The notes under the pieces were generated by a model. The model was not told the origin of the DNA. It did no database searches and saw only the letters and a program-made list of their open reading frames with translations. From contig NZ_BDCG01000022.1 in assembly GCF_001613385.1 (NCBI RefSeq), positions 1-64,000 of the forward strand: a stretch of DNA of 64,000 bases. Direction: 5' to 3'. Of the stretch, positions 7,847-16,803 are shown piece by piece. Made by a program: the position numbers and the translations under genes. Position 1 is the stretch's first letter. Every line of letters starts with the position of its first letter. The stretch is from Nocardia flavorosea NBRC 108225. Its GTDB lineage: Bacteria > Actinomycetota > Actinomycetes > Mycobacteriales > Mycobacteriaceae.

Positions 7847-9846
7847 CGCAGCGTCCGCCGGTAGGCCAGGCCGGCGCGGGCGTGCTGCGGGACCGGCGGC
7901 AGGGCGATGACGTGGGCGACCGCGCGGGCCGGATCCAACCGGATGTAGTTGGTCTGCGCCCAGTGGTACTCCTCGCCACTGATCTCGTCGTGGACCACCG
8001 GATGGTCGTGCCATTCGCGGCCTATGGCGGGCAGGTCCAGGGAGAGCATGCCCTGTTCGGTGGTGAACGGGTTCAGGTTCACCACCACCAGGACGGCGTC
8101 GCCGGTCGCCGGGTCGATTTTCGAATACGCCAGCAGGTTGTCGTTGTCGATATGGTGGAAATGCAGGCAGCGCAGTTGTTGCAGCGCCGGATGGCGGTGG
8201 CGTATCTCGTTGAGCCTGGTCAGCCACGGTTCCAGGGATTCGCCGCGGGCCCGGGCGGCGGCGAACGGGCGGGGCCGTAGTTCGTACTTCTCCGAATCCA
8301 GGTATTCCTCGCTGCCGGGGCGCACGGGTTGGTGTTCGTAGAGCTCGTAGCCGGAGTACACACCCCAGCTCGGGGCGAGGGTGGCGGCGAGCACGGCGCG
8401 GATCGCGAACATGCCCGGACCGCCGTGCTGGAGGCTTTCGTGCAGGATATCCGGGGTGTTGACGAACAGGTTGGGGCGCGCCTCGTCGGCTTTCGCGGCG
8501 AGTTCGTGGCCGAACTCGGTCAGCTCGTGTTTATGGGTGCGCCAGGTGAAATAGGTGTAGGACTGGCTGAAACCGCGGCGGGCCAAACCGTACAGGCGGG
8601 CCGGATAGGTGAACGCCTCCGACAGCAGCACAACATCCGGGTCGGTCCGGCGGACCGCGGCGATCAGCCATTCCCAGAAATCCGCCGGTTTGGTGTGCGG
8701 GTTGTCGACCCGGAAGATCTTCACCCCCAGACCGATCCAATACCGCAGCACCCGCAGGACCTCGGCGTACAGGCCGTCGGGGTCGTTGTCGAAATCGAGG
8801 GGATAGATGTCCTGGTATTTCTTCGGCGGGTTCTCGGCGTAGGCGATCGTGCCGTCCGGCAGGGTCGTGAACCATTCGGGGTGCGCGGCGACCCACGGGT
8901 GATCGGGTGCGCACTGCAACGCCAGATCCAGCGCCACCTCGAGTTTCAGGTCGGCGGCGGCGCGGACGAACGCGGCGAAATCGGCTTCGGTACCGAGCTG
9001 CGGGTGGAAGGCATCGTGCCCGCCCTCGGCCGCGCCGATCGCCCACGGGGACCCCACATCGCCGGGACCGGCGATGAGAGCGTTGTTGCGGCCCTTGCGG
9101 TTCACTCGGCCGATCGGATGGATCGGCGGCAGGTAGACCACATCGAAACCCATTGCGGCGATACGGGGCAACTCGGCGGCCGCGGTGACGAAAGTGCCGT
9201 GGACGGGGTTGCCGTCGGTATCGAGGCCGCCGGTCGAGCGGGGAAAGAATTCGTACCAGGCGCCGGTGAGCGCACGCGGGCGTTCCACCAGCACCGAGAA
9301 CTGTGGGCCGCGCGTCACCAGCTCCCGCAGCGGATTCGCGCGCAGGATCTCGGCCACCTCGTCGGTGAACGCAGGAGCGACCCGGGCGGGCAGTGGTTCG
9401 GTCCCGCGTAGTGCCGCCGCCACCGCCCGCAACCGCTCGAACTGTTTCTTACCGACCGCCTGCGCCGCCCGGTCGAACAGGCGCGCCCCGATCTCCAGAT
9501 CGTTGGCCAGATCGGGTGCGCTCTGTCCGACCGCCAGTTTCGCTTCGACCGCCGACCGCCAGGTCGCGATCGAATCCGCCCAGCCCTCCACCCGGTAATG
9601 CCACAACCCGGGCCGGTCGGGGGTGAAGATGCCGTTGAACACGTCGGGTTCGTAGTCGGGCGCCATCGGAACCCGTAGAGAGCGCGTCGACCCCGGTGCG
9701 CGGACCGCCAGGCTCGCCCCGACGCATCCGTGGCCGTCGCGCCATACGACGGCCCGCACCGGGAACACTTCCCCGACCACCGCCTTCGCCGGATACCCTC
9801 CGGGGATATGCGGGGCGGTGTCATCGATGGCGATGCGGCCGGTCAT
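7843..9846 (-). CDS. glgE: Alpha-1,4-glucan:maltose-1-phosphate maltosyltransferase
   Basis: GlgE extends alpha-1,4-glucan chains from maltose-1-phosphate, the pathway that links trehalose to cytosolic and capsular glucan. The 667-residue GH13_3 protein has an N-terminal beta domain (RIAIDD, YPAKAVVGEVFPV), a barrel with the nucleophile Asp381 in FRVDNPH and the acid/base Glu410 in LLSEAFTYP, and a C-terminal beta domain. PPIHPIG and NPPKKYQDIYP are typical GlgE segments. I chose the ATG at 9846. Upstream codons would run through the hairpin repeat at 9862-9895. It is the first gene of the glgE-glgB pair, 163 bases downstream of the ABC-F gene. Confidence 0.95.
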   Translation of the reverse strand: MTGRIAIDDTAPHIPGGYPAKAVVGEVFPVRAVVWRDGHGCVGASLAVRAPGSTRSLRVPMAPDYEPDVFNGIFTPDRPGLWHYRVEGWADSIATWRSAVEAKLAVGQSAPDLANDLEIGARLFDRAAQAVGKKQFERLRAVAAALRGTEPLPARVAPAFTDEVAEILRANPLRELVTRGPQFSVLVERPRALTGAWYEFFPRSTGGLDTDGNPVHGTFVTAAAELPRIAAMGFDVVYLPPIHPIGRVNRKGRNNALIAGPGDVGSPWAIGAAEGGHDAFHPQLGTEADFAAFVRAAADLKLEVALDLALQCAPDHPWVAAHPEWFTTLPDGTIAYAENPPKKYQDIYPLDFDNDPDGLYAEVLRVLRYWIGLGVKIFRVDNPHTKPADFWEWLIAAVRRTDPDVVLLSEAFTYPARLYGLARRGFSQSYTYFTWRTHKHELTEFGHELAAKADEARPNLFVNTPDILHESLQHGGPGMFAIRAVLAATLAPSWGVYSGYELYEHQPVRPGSEEYLDSEKYELRPRPFAAARARGESLEPWLTRLNEIRHRHPALQQLRCLHFHHIDNDNLLAYSKIDPATGDAVLVVVNLNPFTTEQGMLSLDLPAIGREWHDHPVVHDEISGEEYHWAQTNYIRLDPARAVAHVIALPPVPQHARAGLAYRRTLR

Positions 9847-9861
9847 CCACGCGATGATATT

Positions 9862-9895
9862 TGCGGCGCCTTCGGCGCCCCCGGTTCGGGGCCCT
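9862..9895 (-). repeat. GC hairpin of the dispersed element, before glgE
   Basis: Read on the minus strand it is a CCCCGAAC segment followed by GGCGCC, a GAA loop and GGCGCC (9874-9879 with 9865-9870), then GCAAATAT, ending 15 bases before the glgE ATG. This is the same arrangement as the tails of the elements near 12281 and 27331. Confidence 0.5.
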
Positions 9896-10009
9896 GATGG
9901 GTCTCGAATCTTCCCTCCTCCGCTTCGCTCCCCCCGCTCCGTCAGTCCAGATCCGAGACGGGCCCCGAACCACGGGGGTGGGCCGGGGTCGTGTGCACCG
10001 GGATCGCGG

Positions 10010-11737
10010 TCATGGTCGGTGGGGATCATGAATTGTGGTCGTTTGCCGGCTGGTGCAGGGGAGGTGGGGCCAGTGCGCGAGGTCGGTGAGCATTTGCCTG
10101 TCGTGGGTGGCCACTACGGCGGCGGCGGTGTCCGAGAGGGCGGCGGTGAGTTCGTCGACCAGGGATATCGACAGGTGGTTCGTCGGTTCGTCGCAGATCA
10201 GGACCATGGGGCGGAAGGCCAGCTGAATGGCGAGGTGGAGTCGGCGCTGCTGACCTTGGGAGAGCTTGCCGACGGGGGTGTGCCGCGACTGTTTTTCCAG
10301 CAGCCCGGTCGCGGTCAACGGGATCGGGTCGATGTCGTGGTGCAATTCGAGGCCCCGGATATGGCGGTCGTAGAGCTGCTGCGCGGTGAGTTCGGGCTCC
10401 CAGGCCGGCACCTCCTGATCGATCCGGACGATCCGGGCCGCGCCGTGATGGTGGATGCTGCCGGTGGACGGTTCGAGTTCACCGGCCAGTACAGCCAGCA
10501 GGGTGGACTTACCGGCGCCGTTGTGACCGGTGACCAGTAGCCGATCGCCCGCCTCCAGAACCAGACCGACAGGGGAATGCAGCCGCCCTGCCACGGTGAC
10601 CTCGGCGCACCGGAGTAGCGGTGCGCCGGGCCGGAGCCCGAGTTCCGGGAAACGGAGCCGCAGCGGGGGCTCCGGCACGGTCACCGTGTGGGCGTCGAGA
10701 CCGGCCTGGCGCCGGTTCAAGGCCTGCACCAGCCCCGGAGTACGGGACTGCCGCTGATGTTTGCCGTGCCCCTTGTCCGGCCGCCAGCCGGTGCCGAGCC
10801 GGTCGCGGGCGGTCGTGACGGCCTCGCGCAGGCGAGCACGTTCGGCGAGCTGTTCGGCGTACTCGTTCTCCCAGCTCTCGCGAGCGCGGCGCCGGCCCTC
10901 CTGCCGGCCGGTGTAGCCGCCGGTGAACAGTTGCGGGCGTCCGTCACGGCTCGGGTCCACGTCGAGGAACTCCGTGGCGATATCGCGTAGCAGTGCGCGG
11001 TCGTGACTGACCACCGCCAGTCCACCCGTTCGGGCCCGCAGACGTTCGGTCAGGAATACGAGCCCGTCGCTGTCGAGATGATTGGTCGGTTCGTCCAGCA
11101 GCAGTAGGTCGTGGGCGGCGCCGAGCAGGCACGCGAGCCGGACCCGGTAGCGCTGTCCCACCGACAGGGTCGACAGCGGGGGTTCCCGGTCGGTGCACGC
11201 GTTCAGGGCCGACAGTGCGATATCGACGCGCCGCTCGGCATCCCATGCGTCGAGCCGGGTGGCGGCCTCCAGCGCCGCCGCGTACGCGTCGTCGGCGCCG
11301 GGTGCGCCGTCGGTGAGGGCGACGGTCGCGGTGTCGAGATCGCGTAGCGCACCCAGCGCCGGTGCGATGGTTTCGGCGACCAGGGTGCCCACGGTTTCGC
11401 CGGTGCGGAACGGGACGGCCTGACGGGCCACACCGATGGTGCCGACCCGGGCCACCGTGCCGCTGTCGGGCCGCCGCAAACCGGCCAGAACGTGCAGCAG
11501 GGTCGTTTTTCCCCGCCCGTTCTCACCGACGACGGCGAGCCTCGAGCGCGCGGATACGGTGACGGAGACGTCGGTGAGGACCGCGCGCGACCCGAGCGTC
11601 ACGTGCACGGACGTCGCCCGGATATGGGCGTGCGTCCCGGCCGGTAGCGCGTCCGGCGAGAGGTCCTCCGGCAGGGAGCCGGGCGTAGCGGGCCCGCTGT
11701 GGCGGGAGTGGGAAACAGAGGTATGAGAAAGAGACAC
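10010..11737 (-). CDS. ABC-F family ATPase, probable ribosome-protection (ARE) type
   Basis: Soluble protein of 575 residues with two nucleotide-binding domains and no membrane segments. Walker A motifs are GENGRGKT and GHNGAGKST. Signature motifs are LSVGQ and LSQGQ. Walker B motifs are LLLLDEPTNHLD and LICDEPTNHL. The region between the domains (about 245-335) is helical and Arg-rich, as expected for the linker that enters the ribosomal E site. Members of this actinobacterial group often protect the ribosome from macrolides, lincosamides or pleuromutilins. Substrate specificity cannot be read from sequence. The start is a GTG at 11737, and a 25-codon leader ORF lies 75 bases upstream. Confidence 0.85.
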   Translation of the reverse strand: MSLSHTSVSHSRHSGPATPGSLPEDLSPDALPAGTHAHIRATSVHVTLGSRAVLTDVSVTVSARSRLAVVGENGRGKTTLLHVLAGLRRPDSGTVARVGTIGVARQAVPFRTGETVGTLVAETIAPALGALRDLDTATVALTDGAPGADDAYAAALEAATRLDAWDAERRVDIALSALNACTDREPPLSTLSVGQRYRVRLACLLGAAHDLLLLDEPTNHLDSDGLVFLTERLRARTGGLAVVSHDRALLRDIATEFLDVDPSRDGRPQLFTGGYTGRQEGRRRARESWENEYAEQLAERARLREAVTTARDRLGTGWRPDKGHGKHQRQSRTPGLVQALNRRQAGLDAHTVTVPEPPLRLRFPELGLRPGAPLLRCAEVTVAGRLHSPVGLVLEAGDRLLVTGHNGAGKSTLLAVLAGELEPSTGSIHHHGAARIVRIDQEVPAWEPELTAQQLYDRHIRGLELHHDIDPIPLTATGLLEKQSRHTPVGKLSQGQQRRLHLAIQLAFRPMVLICDEPTNHLSISLVDELTAALSDTAAAVVATHDRQMLTDLAHWPHLPCTSRQTTTIHDPHRP

Positions 11738-11812
11738 TGAAGCTCCGCGGCTCGAGTAGGGAGCCGGGACAGCGCAAGGACACCGCCCGGCACGACAGCT
11801 CGGACGGCGGCT

Positions 11813-11890
11813 TCAGAAGAACGTCGGAATTCCGGTCGCCGCCGTCAGCGGCGCGACCAGGGCCTCATCGGCACAGCACAGGAAAACCAT
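11813..11890 (-). CDS. Putative leader peptide upstream of the ABC-F gene
   Basis: A 25-codon ORF from ATG at 11890 to TGA at 11813-11815, with a hydrophobic N-terminus MVFLCCADEALVA and a Phe-Phe end. The 75 bases to the ABC-F start are rich in short inverted repeats. Ribosome-protection ABC-F genes in actinobacteria are commonly controlled by a translated leader and attenuation, so a role in antibiotic-induced induction is plausible. An A/T-rich stretch and TTGCCA lie upstream at 11910-11924, but the matching -10 would fall on the leader start codon, so I do not call a promoter. Confidence 0.4.
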   Translation of the reverse strand: MVFLCCADEALVAPLTAATGIPTFF

Positions 11891-12280
11891 AATGAAGACG
11901 CTGATCGGTTGGCAATGTGTTTTCCGCCGCGCTGCCACCGGTCTCGCCTGCCTCCGGCCCGTGATCGGAAGCCGTAGCCGACATCGTGGCCACACCTGCG
12001 GACCAGACCGAGCGCACTGGTAACGGCCACGATGCCGGTCGGCTCGGAGGCCGGGGTGACACCACCGGCGACGAATATACGGCCGCTGCTGGGATCATGA
12101 AGATCACGAAGAACAGGGCCGTGGCGGCCCCGGGAAATGGTACGGGCACAGTGCCGCAGCAGGGCCCAGACTCCGGAGCACAGGACCGCGCCGAGCGACC
12201 GGGCCCGGGGGCGCATCCGGTGTGCGGATCCATTCGGTGCCAGGCGGCCCCGGCAGGTTCACGACCACCGGTCCGAACAT
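11891..12280. other. Divergent intergenic region, ABC-F leader to repeat element
   Basis: It must hold the promoters for the minus-strand ABC-F leader and probably for glgP. One minus-strand frame contains a hydrophobic stretch (ATALFFVIFMIPAAAVY), but the flanking residues look non-coding and no start with a ribosome binding site supports it. No gene is called. Confidence 0.4.
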
Positions 12281-12435
12281 GACCAGCGGCGGTGCCGAGT
12301 TCAGCGAGGCCCTGAAAAGTTTTGGCCCGTCCCTGCTTTCCGGGTTCGATGCGATGCGGCGTAGCCGCGAGTGTCGAGTGCGGAAAGCAGGGACCGAGGG
12401 GGGCCGAAACCCCGCGCGCCGAAGGCGCGCCAGAA
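12281..12435 (+). repeat. Dispersed structured repeat, long copy A (upstream of glgP)
   Basis: It begins with a GACCAGCGG segment and a GGTGCCGAG block, then TCAGCGAGGCCCTG. A 13-bp stem follows: 12330-12342 (TCCCTGCTTTCCG) with 12381-12393. Inside it are a small stem GCGGC-GTA-GCCGC (12356-12368) and a possible TCGA pairing. A conserved GACCGAGGGGGGCCGAAACC block comes next, then a terminal hairpin GCGCGCC-GAA-GGCGCGC (12414-12430) and CAGAATTACAG. The end is a few bases before the glgP ATG. A second long copy lies at 27331-27526. Confidence 0.7.
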
Positions 12436-12442
12436 TTACAGC

Positions 12443-14971
12443 ATGAAGGCACTGCGTCGGTTCACCGTCCGCGCCCATCTGCCGGAGCGTTTGGCCGCGC
12501 TGGGCGAGTTGTCGACCAATCTGCGCTGGTCGTGGCATGGCCCGACGCAGGATGTATTCGCCGCACTGGATCCTGTGCGGTGGGCGCAGTGCGGGCACGA
12601 CCCGGTACGGATGCTGCAGGAAGTACCGGCCGGGCGTCTGGCCGAGGCCGCCGACGATGCCGAGTATTGCGCGTCACTGGATGCGGCGGCTGCGGATCTG
12701 CGCGATTACCTGGGTGGGCCCGGGGCGGATTTCGGGGTGCGGGGGATCGCGTACTTCTCGATGGAGTTCGGGGTCAGCGAGGTGCTGCCGAACTATTCCG
12801 GTGGTCTCGGGATCCTGGCCGGGGATCATCTGAAGGCGGCGTCGGATGTGGGTCTGCCGCTGATCGCGGTCGGGCTGCTCTACCGGTCGGGGTATTTCCG
12901 GCAATCGCTGAGCGCCGACGGCCGGCAGGTCGAACGGTATCCGGCGCTCGACCCGCAGGGGTTGCCGCTGCGGCCGTTGACCGCCGACGGGTCGCCGGTC
13001 CTGGTGCATGTGGCGATGCCGGATCGCCGGGTGCTGGCAGCGCGGGTGTGGATCGCGCAGGTGGGCCGGGTACCGCTGCTGCTGCTGGATTCCGATATTG
13101 CTGCCAACGACCCGGATCTGCGTGCTGTTACCGATCGGCTCTACAGCGGCGACCAGGATCACCGGATCGAACAGGAGATCCTGGCCGGTATCGGGGGTGT
13201 GCGGGCGGTGCGGGCCTACACCGCGGCGGCCGGTCTCCCGGATCCGGAGGTCTTCCATATGAACGAGGGGCACGCGGGGTTCCTCGGGCTCGAACGGATT
13301 CGCGAATATCTCGCCGCCGGGCACGATTTCGATACCGCGCTGGCCGCGGTGCGGGCCGGGACCGTGTTCACCACCCATACCCCGGTTCCCGCCGGTATCG
13401 ACCGGTTCCCGGTATCGCTGGTGCACCGGTATTTCGGGGGATCGGCGGGGGAAGCGGATTCGCCGTTGCTTCCCGGTATCGGTGTGGACCGCATCATCGG
13501 GCTGGGCCGGGAAGCCGATCCGTCGGTGTTCAATATGGCCCATATGGGGTTGCGTCTCGCACAGCGCGCCAACGGTGTATCGCGGCTGCACGGGGAGGTG
13601 AGCCGGGAGATGTTCGCCGCGCTGTGGCCCGGTTTCGATACCGCCGAGGTGCCGATCGGTTCGGTGACCAACGGTGTGCACGCACCCACCTGGGCGGCAC
13701 GGGAATGGGACGAGTTGCCCGGCGGTGCCGGCGGGTGGGCCGAACTCGGTGAACCGGCGCCGGAGCGGCTGTGGGGGGTCCGCAACACTCTGCGCGCCAC
13801 GCTGGTCGCGGAGGTGCGCCGGCGGCTGCGTGAATCGTGGTTGCAGCGCGGCGCCGCGGACGCCGAGTTGTCATGGGTGGACGATGTTTTCGACACGCAA
13901 GTACTCACCGTCGGCTTCGCGCGGCGGGTGCCCACCTATAAGCGGCTGACGCTGATGCTGCGCGACCCGCAACGGCTGCGCGCCCTGCTCCTGGACCCGG
14001 ACCGTCCGGTGCAGCTGGTGGTGGCGGGTAAGAGTCACCCCGCCGACGAAGGAGGTAAGGCGCTCATCCAGCAGGTGGTGCGTTTCGCCGACGACCCGGC
14101 CGTCCGGCACCGGATCGTTTTCCTGCCCGATTACGACATGTCCATGGCCCGGTACCTGTACTGGGGTTGCGATGTGTGGCTGAACAATCCCCTGCGGCCG
14201 CTCGAGGCCTGCGGAACCTCGGGTATGAAATCGGCGCTCAACGGCGGTCTGAACCTGTCCATCCGGGACGGCTGGTGGGACGAGATGTTCGACGGCGAGA
14301 ACGGCTGGGCCATCCCGTCCGCCGACGGTGTCGCCGATGATCGGCGCGATGATCTGGAGGCCACCGCGCTCTACGACCTGATGGAACGTACCGTTGCTCC
14401 CCGGTTCTACGAGCGCGATACGCACGGGCTGCCGCTGCGCTGGCTCGAGATGGTGCGCCACACCCTGCGTAGCCTCGGCCCGAAGGTGCCCGCCGACCGG
14501 ATGGTGCGCGACTACGCACAGCAGTACTACGCCCCGGCAGCGGCTGCGTACCGGCGGGTCACCGAATCGGATCTGCGCGGAGCGCGCGAGATCGCGGTGT
14601 ACCGGAACCGGGTGACGCACGCCTGGCCGCGGGTACGGGTGCTCCGGGCCGACGCCACCGGCCTGCCCGATGCCCCGGTGCCCGGCGCGCCCCTGTCACT
14701 GACCGCGCGCGTGGACCTGGGTGGGCTCGCGCCACAGGATGTGGTGGTGCAGGCGGTGCTGGGCCGAGTCTCGCCCGACGACGAGCTGTACGACACCACC
14801 GTCGTCCCGATGTCTTCGACCGGCCGGGAGACACCCGAATCCACCGTGGAGGTGTTCGCGGTCGACACTCCGATCCCGCTGCCGGGCTCGATCGGCTATA
14901 CGGTCCGCGTGCTCCCCGCCCACGAACTGTTGTCCTCGCACCAGGAGCTGGGGTTGGTCGCGAATGCATGA
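12443..14971 (+). CDS. glgP: Alpha-glucan (glycogen/maltodextrin) phosphorylase
   Basis: GT35 phosphorylase of 842 residues that releases glucose-1-phosphate from alpha-1,4-glucans. The pyridoxal-phosphate lysine is Lys596 in GTSGMKSALNGG. Other family signatures are SMEFGVSE, YSGGLGILAGDHLK and NEGHAGF near the glucan site. The start is the ATG at 12443, reading MKALRRFTVRAHLPERL. The frame is open further upstream, but that part is the repeat element. It corresponds to Rv1328 and is divergent from glgE-glgB, so synthesis and breakdown of alpha-glucan are encoded back to back with the ABC-F gene between. Confidence 0.94.
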   Translation: MKALRRFTVRAHLPERLAALGELSTNLRWSWHGPTQDVFAALDPVRWAQCGHDPVRMLQEVPAGRLAEAADDAEYCASLDAAAADLRDYLGGPGADFGVRGIAYFSMEFGVSEVLPNYSGGLGILAGDHLKAASDVGLPLIAVGLLYRSGYFRQSLSADGRQVERYPALDPQGLPLRPLTADGSPVLVHVAMPDRRVLAARVWIAQVGRVPLLLLDSDIAANDPDLRAVTDRLYSGDQDHRIEQEILAGIGGVRAVRAYTAAAGLPDPEVFHMNEGHAGFLGLERIREYLAAGHDFDTALAAVRAGTVFTTHTPVPAGIDRFPVSLVHRYFGGSAGEADSPLLPGIGVDRIIGLGREADPSVFNMAHMGLRLAQRANGVSRLHGEVSREMFAALWPGFDTAEVPIGSVTNGVHAPTWAAREWDELPGGAGGWAELGEPAPERLWGVRNTLRATLVAEVRRRLRESWLQRGAADAELSWVDDVFDTQVLTVGFARRVPTYKRLTLMLRDPQRLRALLLDPDRPVQLVVAGKSHPADEGGKALIQQVVRFADDPAVRHRIVFLPDYDMSMARYLYWGCDVWLNNPLRPLEACGTSGMKSALNGGLNLSIRDGWWDEMFDGENGWAIPSADGVADDRRDDLEATALYDLMERTVAPRFYERDTHGLPLRWLEMVRHTLRSLGPKVPADRMVRDYAQQYYAPAAAAYRRVTESDLRGAREIAVYRNRVTHAWPRVRVLRADATGLPDAPVPGAPLSLTARVDLGGLAPQDVVVQAVLGRVSPDDELYDTTVVPMSSTGRETPESTVEVFAVDTPIPLPGSIGYTVRVLPAHELLSSHQELGLVANA

Positions 14972-15349
14972 GTTGCGTCATATGGCTCGGCGCGGGTGAG
15001 CCCGGGGAGTGCCGCGCCGGGCTCGGTGACGCCGCTGGATGAGTGGGACGGGCACGTTGTAGCCCCCGAGCCGGATTCGGCCCCGTCGTCGTGGTCGGAT
15101 TCGGGCAGCGCACGAATTTTCGTGATTGTGTGCGGAACCGCGTGTGGCCGGGCATCGGGGGTATGAAGTCGGTGAGTGGGGTCGTCGCCGTTGCGCTACA
15201 GAGCTACCGGCCCGGCGGGCGCGGGCGCGGTGCGACTTCGGTTCGTCATAGGTTTCCGATACCGTTCCACTGGCGCTGACCTGCGTCTAACCGCACCGGG
15301 GTGGGCGGCAACCGCCGGGACGGAGTTTCGCTAGCCGACTGGAGATGTC
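14972..15349 (+). other. Intergenic region before the purine permease
   Basis: No gene seen. A short hairpin, GGCGG-CAA-CCGCC at 15304-15316, lies about 35 bases before the permease start and might belong to its leader. I could not match it to a known riboswitch class. The Shine-Dalgarno GGAG is at 15341-15344. Confidence 0.4.
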
Positions 15350-16711
15350 ATGGCCACAGGTCTTCTGACCCGGACTCGCGGACGGGTGGATTCGTTCTTC
15401 GGAATCGGAATCCACGGCTCGACCGTGCGACGCGAGTTGATGGCGGGGACCGTGACGTTCCTGGCGATGTGTTATGTCCTCGCGGTCAACCCTTCCATCC
15501 TCGGCGACCAGGGCGACCTCGGCGCGCAGGGAATCCCCACGCAGGCGGTGTTCACCGCGACCGCGGTGGCGGCGGTGGTGGGGACGCTGGTGATGGGGTT
15601 GTGGGCGCGGTATCCGGTCGCGCTCGCCCCCGGGATGGGCTTGAACGCGTTCTTCGCCTATTCGGTGGTGCTCGGGATGGGGATCCCGTGGCAGGTCGCG
15701 TTATCGGGGACGTTGCTGTCCGGTGTGATCTTCTTCGTTCTCGCGGTCACCAAGATCCGCGAGAAGATCCTGAACGCGATCCCGTTGCAGTTGAAACTGG
15801 CCGTCGCGGCCGGGGTGGGAACCTTCGTCGCGTTTCTGGGGCTGAAGAACGCGGGCATCGTGGTGGACAATTCGTCGACTCTGGTCGGGCTCGGTGATTT
15901 CACCCAGGGCACCACGGTGCTGGCGTTGTTCGGGCTCGTACTCACCGTCGTCTTCCTCGTCCGAGGCTGGCACGGCGCGGTGCTGTACGGCATCGTCGCG
16001 ACGGCGGTGATCGGTATGATCAGCGGTCTGGTGGATATCCCCGACGGGGTGGTTTCCATGCCGCAGGGTCTCGATGAGACCTTCGGGCAGGCGCTGGTCC
16101 ACTTGCCCGACGCGTTCACCGCGCAGATGGCGGTGGTGGTGCTGACCATGTTGTTCGTGGATTTCTTCGATGCGTCCGGAACACTGATCGGGGTGGCGAA
16201 CCAGGCGGGTCTGCTGAACGCGAAGGGGGAGTTGCCGCGGGCATCGAGTGCGCTGTCGGCCGATGCGGTGGGCACGATGGCAGGTGCGGTGATCGGAACC
16301 TCCACCACCACCGCGTATGTGGAATCGACGGCCGGTGTCTCGGCCGGCGGCCGGACCGGGCTCACCGCGGTGGTTACCGCCGTCTGGTTCGCGGTGGCCA
16401 TGTTCTTTTTCCCGATATTCGCGGTGGTGGCGGGTTCGGGCGCGGTGACCGCGGCGGCGCTGATCGTGGTCGGCGTGCTCATGGCGCGTTCGCTCGGCGA
16501 TATCGACTGGAGCCGTTTGGAGTTCGCGGTTCCGGCGTTCATCACGATCATCATGATGCCGCTGACGTATTCGATCGCCAACGGTCTGGCGATGGGGATG
16601 ATCTTCTATCCCGTAGTGATGGTGGCGCGCGGCCGGTTCCGGGAAGTGCATCCGGTGATGTGGGCGCTGACGGCGATCTTCCTCGCGTACTTCTTCCTGC
16701 TCGCGGAATAG
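15350..16711 (+). CDS. NCS2-family purine permease (AzgA/PbuG type)
   Basis: Integral membrane protein of 453 residues with about 12-14 hydrophobic segments. It probably imports hypoxanthine, guanine or adenine by proton symport. It starts like AzgA-type permeases with a short cytoplasmic end, then RRELMAGTVTFLAMCYVLAVNP. Family markers are ALAPGMGLNAFFAY, LFVDFFDASGTLIG and the SADAVGTMAGAVIGTSTTT transport motif with AYVESTAGVSAGGRTGL. It is followed after 92 bases by the DoxX gene, with an iron box between the two, so the two genes are probably separately controlled. Confidence 0.9.
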   Translation: MATGLLTRTRGRVDSFFGIGIHGSTVRRELMAGTVTFLAMCYVLAVNPSILGDQGDLGAQGIPTQAVFTATAVAAVVGTLVMGLWARYPVALAPGMGLNAFFAYSVVLGMGIPWQVALSGTLLSGVIFFVLAVTKIREKILNAIPLQLKLAVAAGVGTFVAFLGLKNAGIVVDNSSTLVGLGDFTQGTTVLALFGLVLTVVFLVRGWHGAVLYGIVATAVIGMISGLVDIPDGVVSMPQGLDETFGQALVHLPDAFTAQMAVVVLTMLFVDFFDASGTLIGVANQAGLLNAKGELPRASSALSADAVGTMAGAVIGTSTTTAYVESTAGVSAGGRTGLTAVVTAVWFAVAMFFFPIFAVVAGSGAVTAAALIVVGVLMARSLGDIDWSRLEFAVPAFITIIMMPLTYSIANGLAMGMIFYPVVMVARGRFREVHPVMWALTAIFLAYFFLLAE

Positions 16712-16723
16712 CCCGAAACATGG

Positions 16724-16742
16724 CAAGGTTAGGCTAACCTGG
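16724..16742 (+). promoter_or_regulatory. IdeR/DtxR iron box
   Basis: The 15-base core AGGTTAGGCTAACCT at 16726-16740 is a perfect palindrome around the central G and equals the core of the mycobacterial IdeR consensus TTAGGTTAGGCTAACCTAA. It lies 62 bases before the DoxX start, where an iron-bound repressor would block transcription. Confidence 0.85.
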
Positions 16743-16803
16743 CCGCGTTGACCGGAGTTCGCTCGTCTCCCCGGCCGGGCAACTGCGACAACGAGGGGTT
16801 CCC

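Noticed and set aside
7847..8227. An open frame extending the glgB gene upstream by 127 codons
   Set aside because: It overlaps glgE in another frame, is Arg/Pro-rich and lacks branching-enzyme homology; the GTGA overlap at 7846 gives the natural start.
11910..11924. WhiB7-type promoter for the ABC-F leader
   Set aside because: The A/T-rich stretch and TTGCCA look suggestive, but the -10 position would coincide with the leader start codon, so the spacing does not fit.
12371..12442. Upstream extension of glgP from a GTG at 12371
   Set aside because: These codons are part of the repeat element; phosphorylase homology begins at the ATG at 12443.
15301..15349. Possible riboswitch before the purine permease
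   Set aside because: A small hairpin exists, but I could not match the conserved cores of the purine, guanidine or other riboswitch classes.
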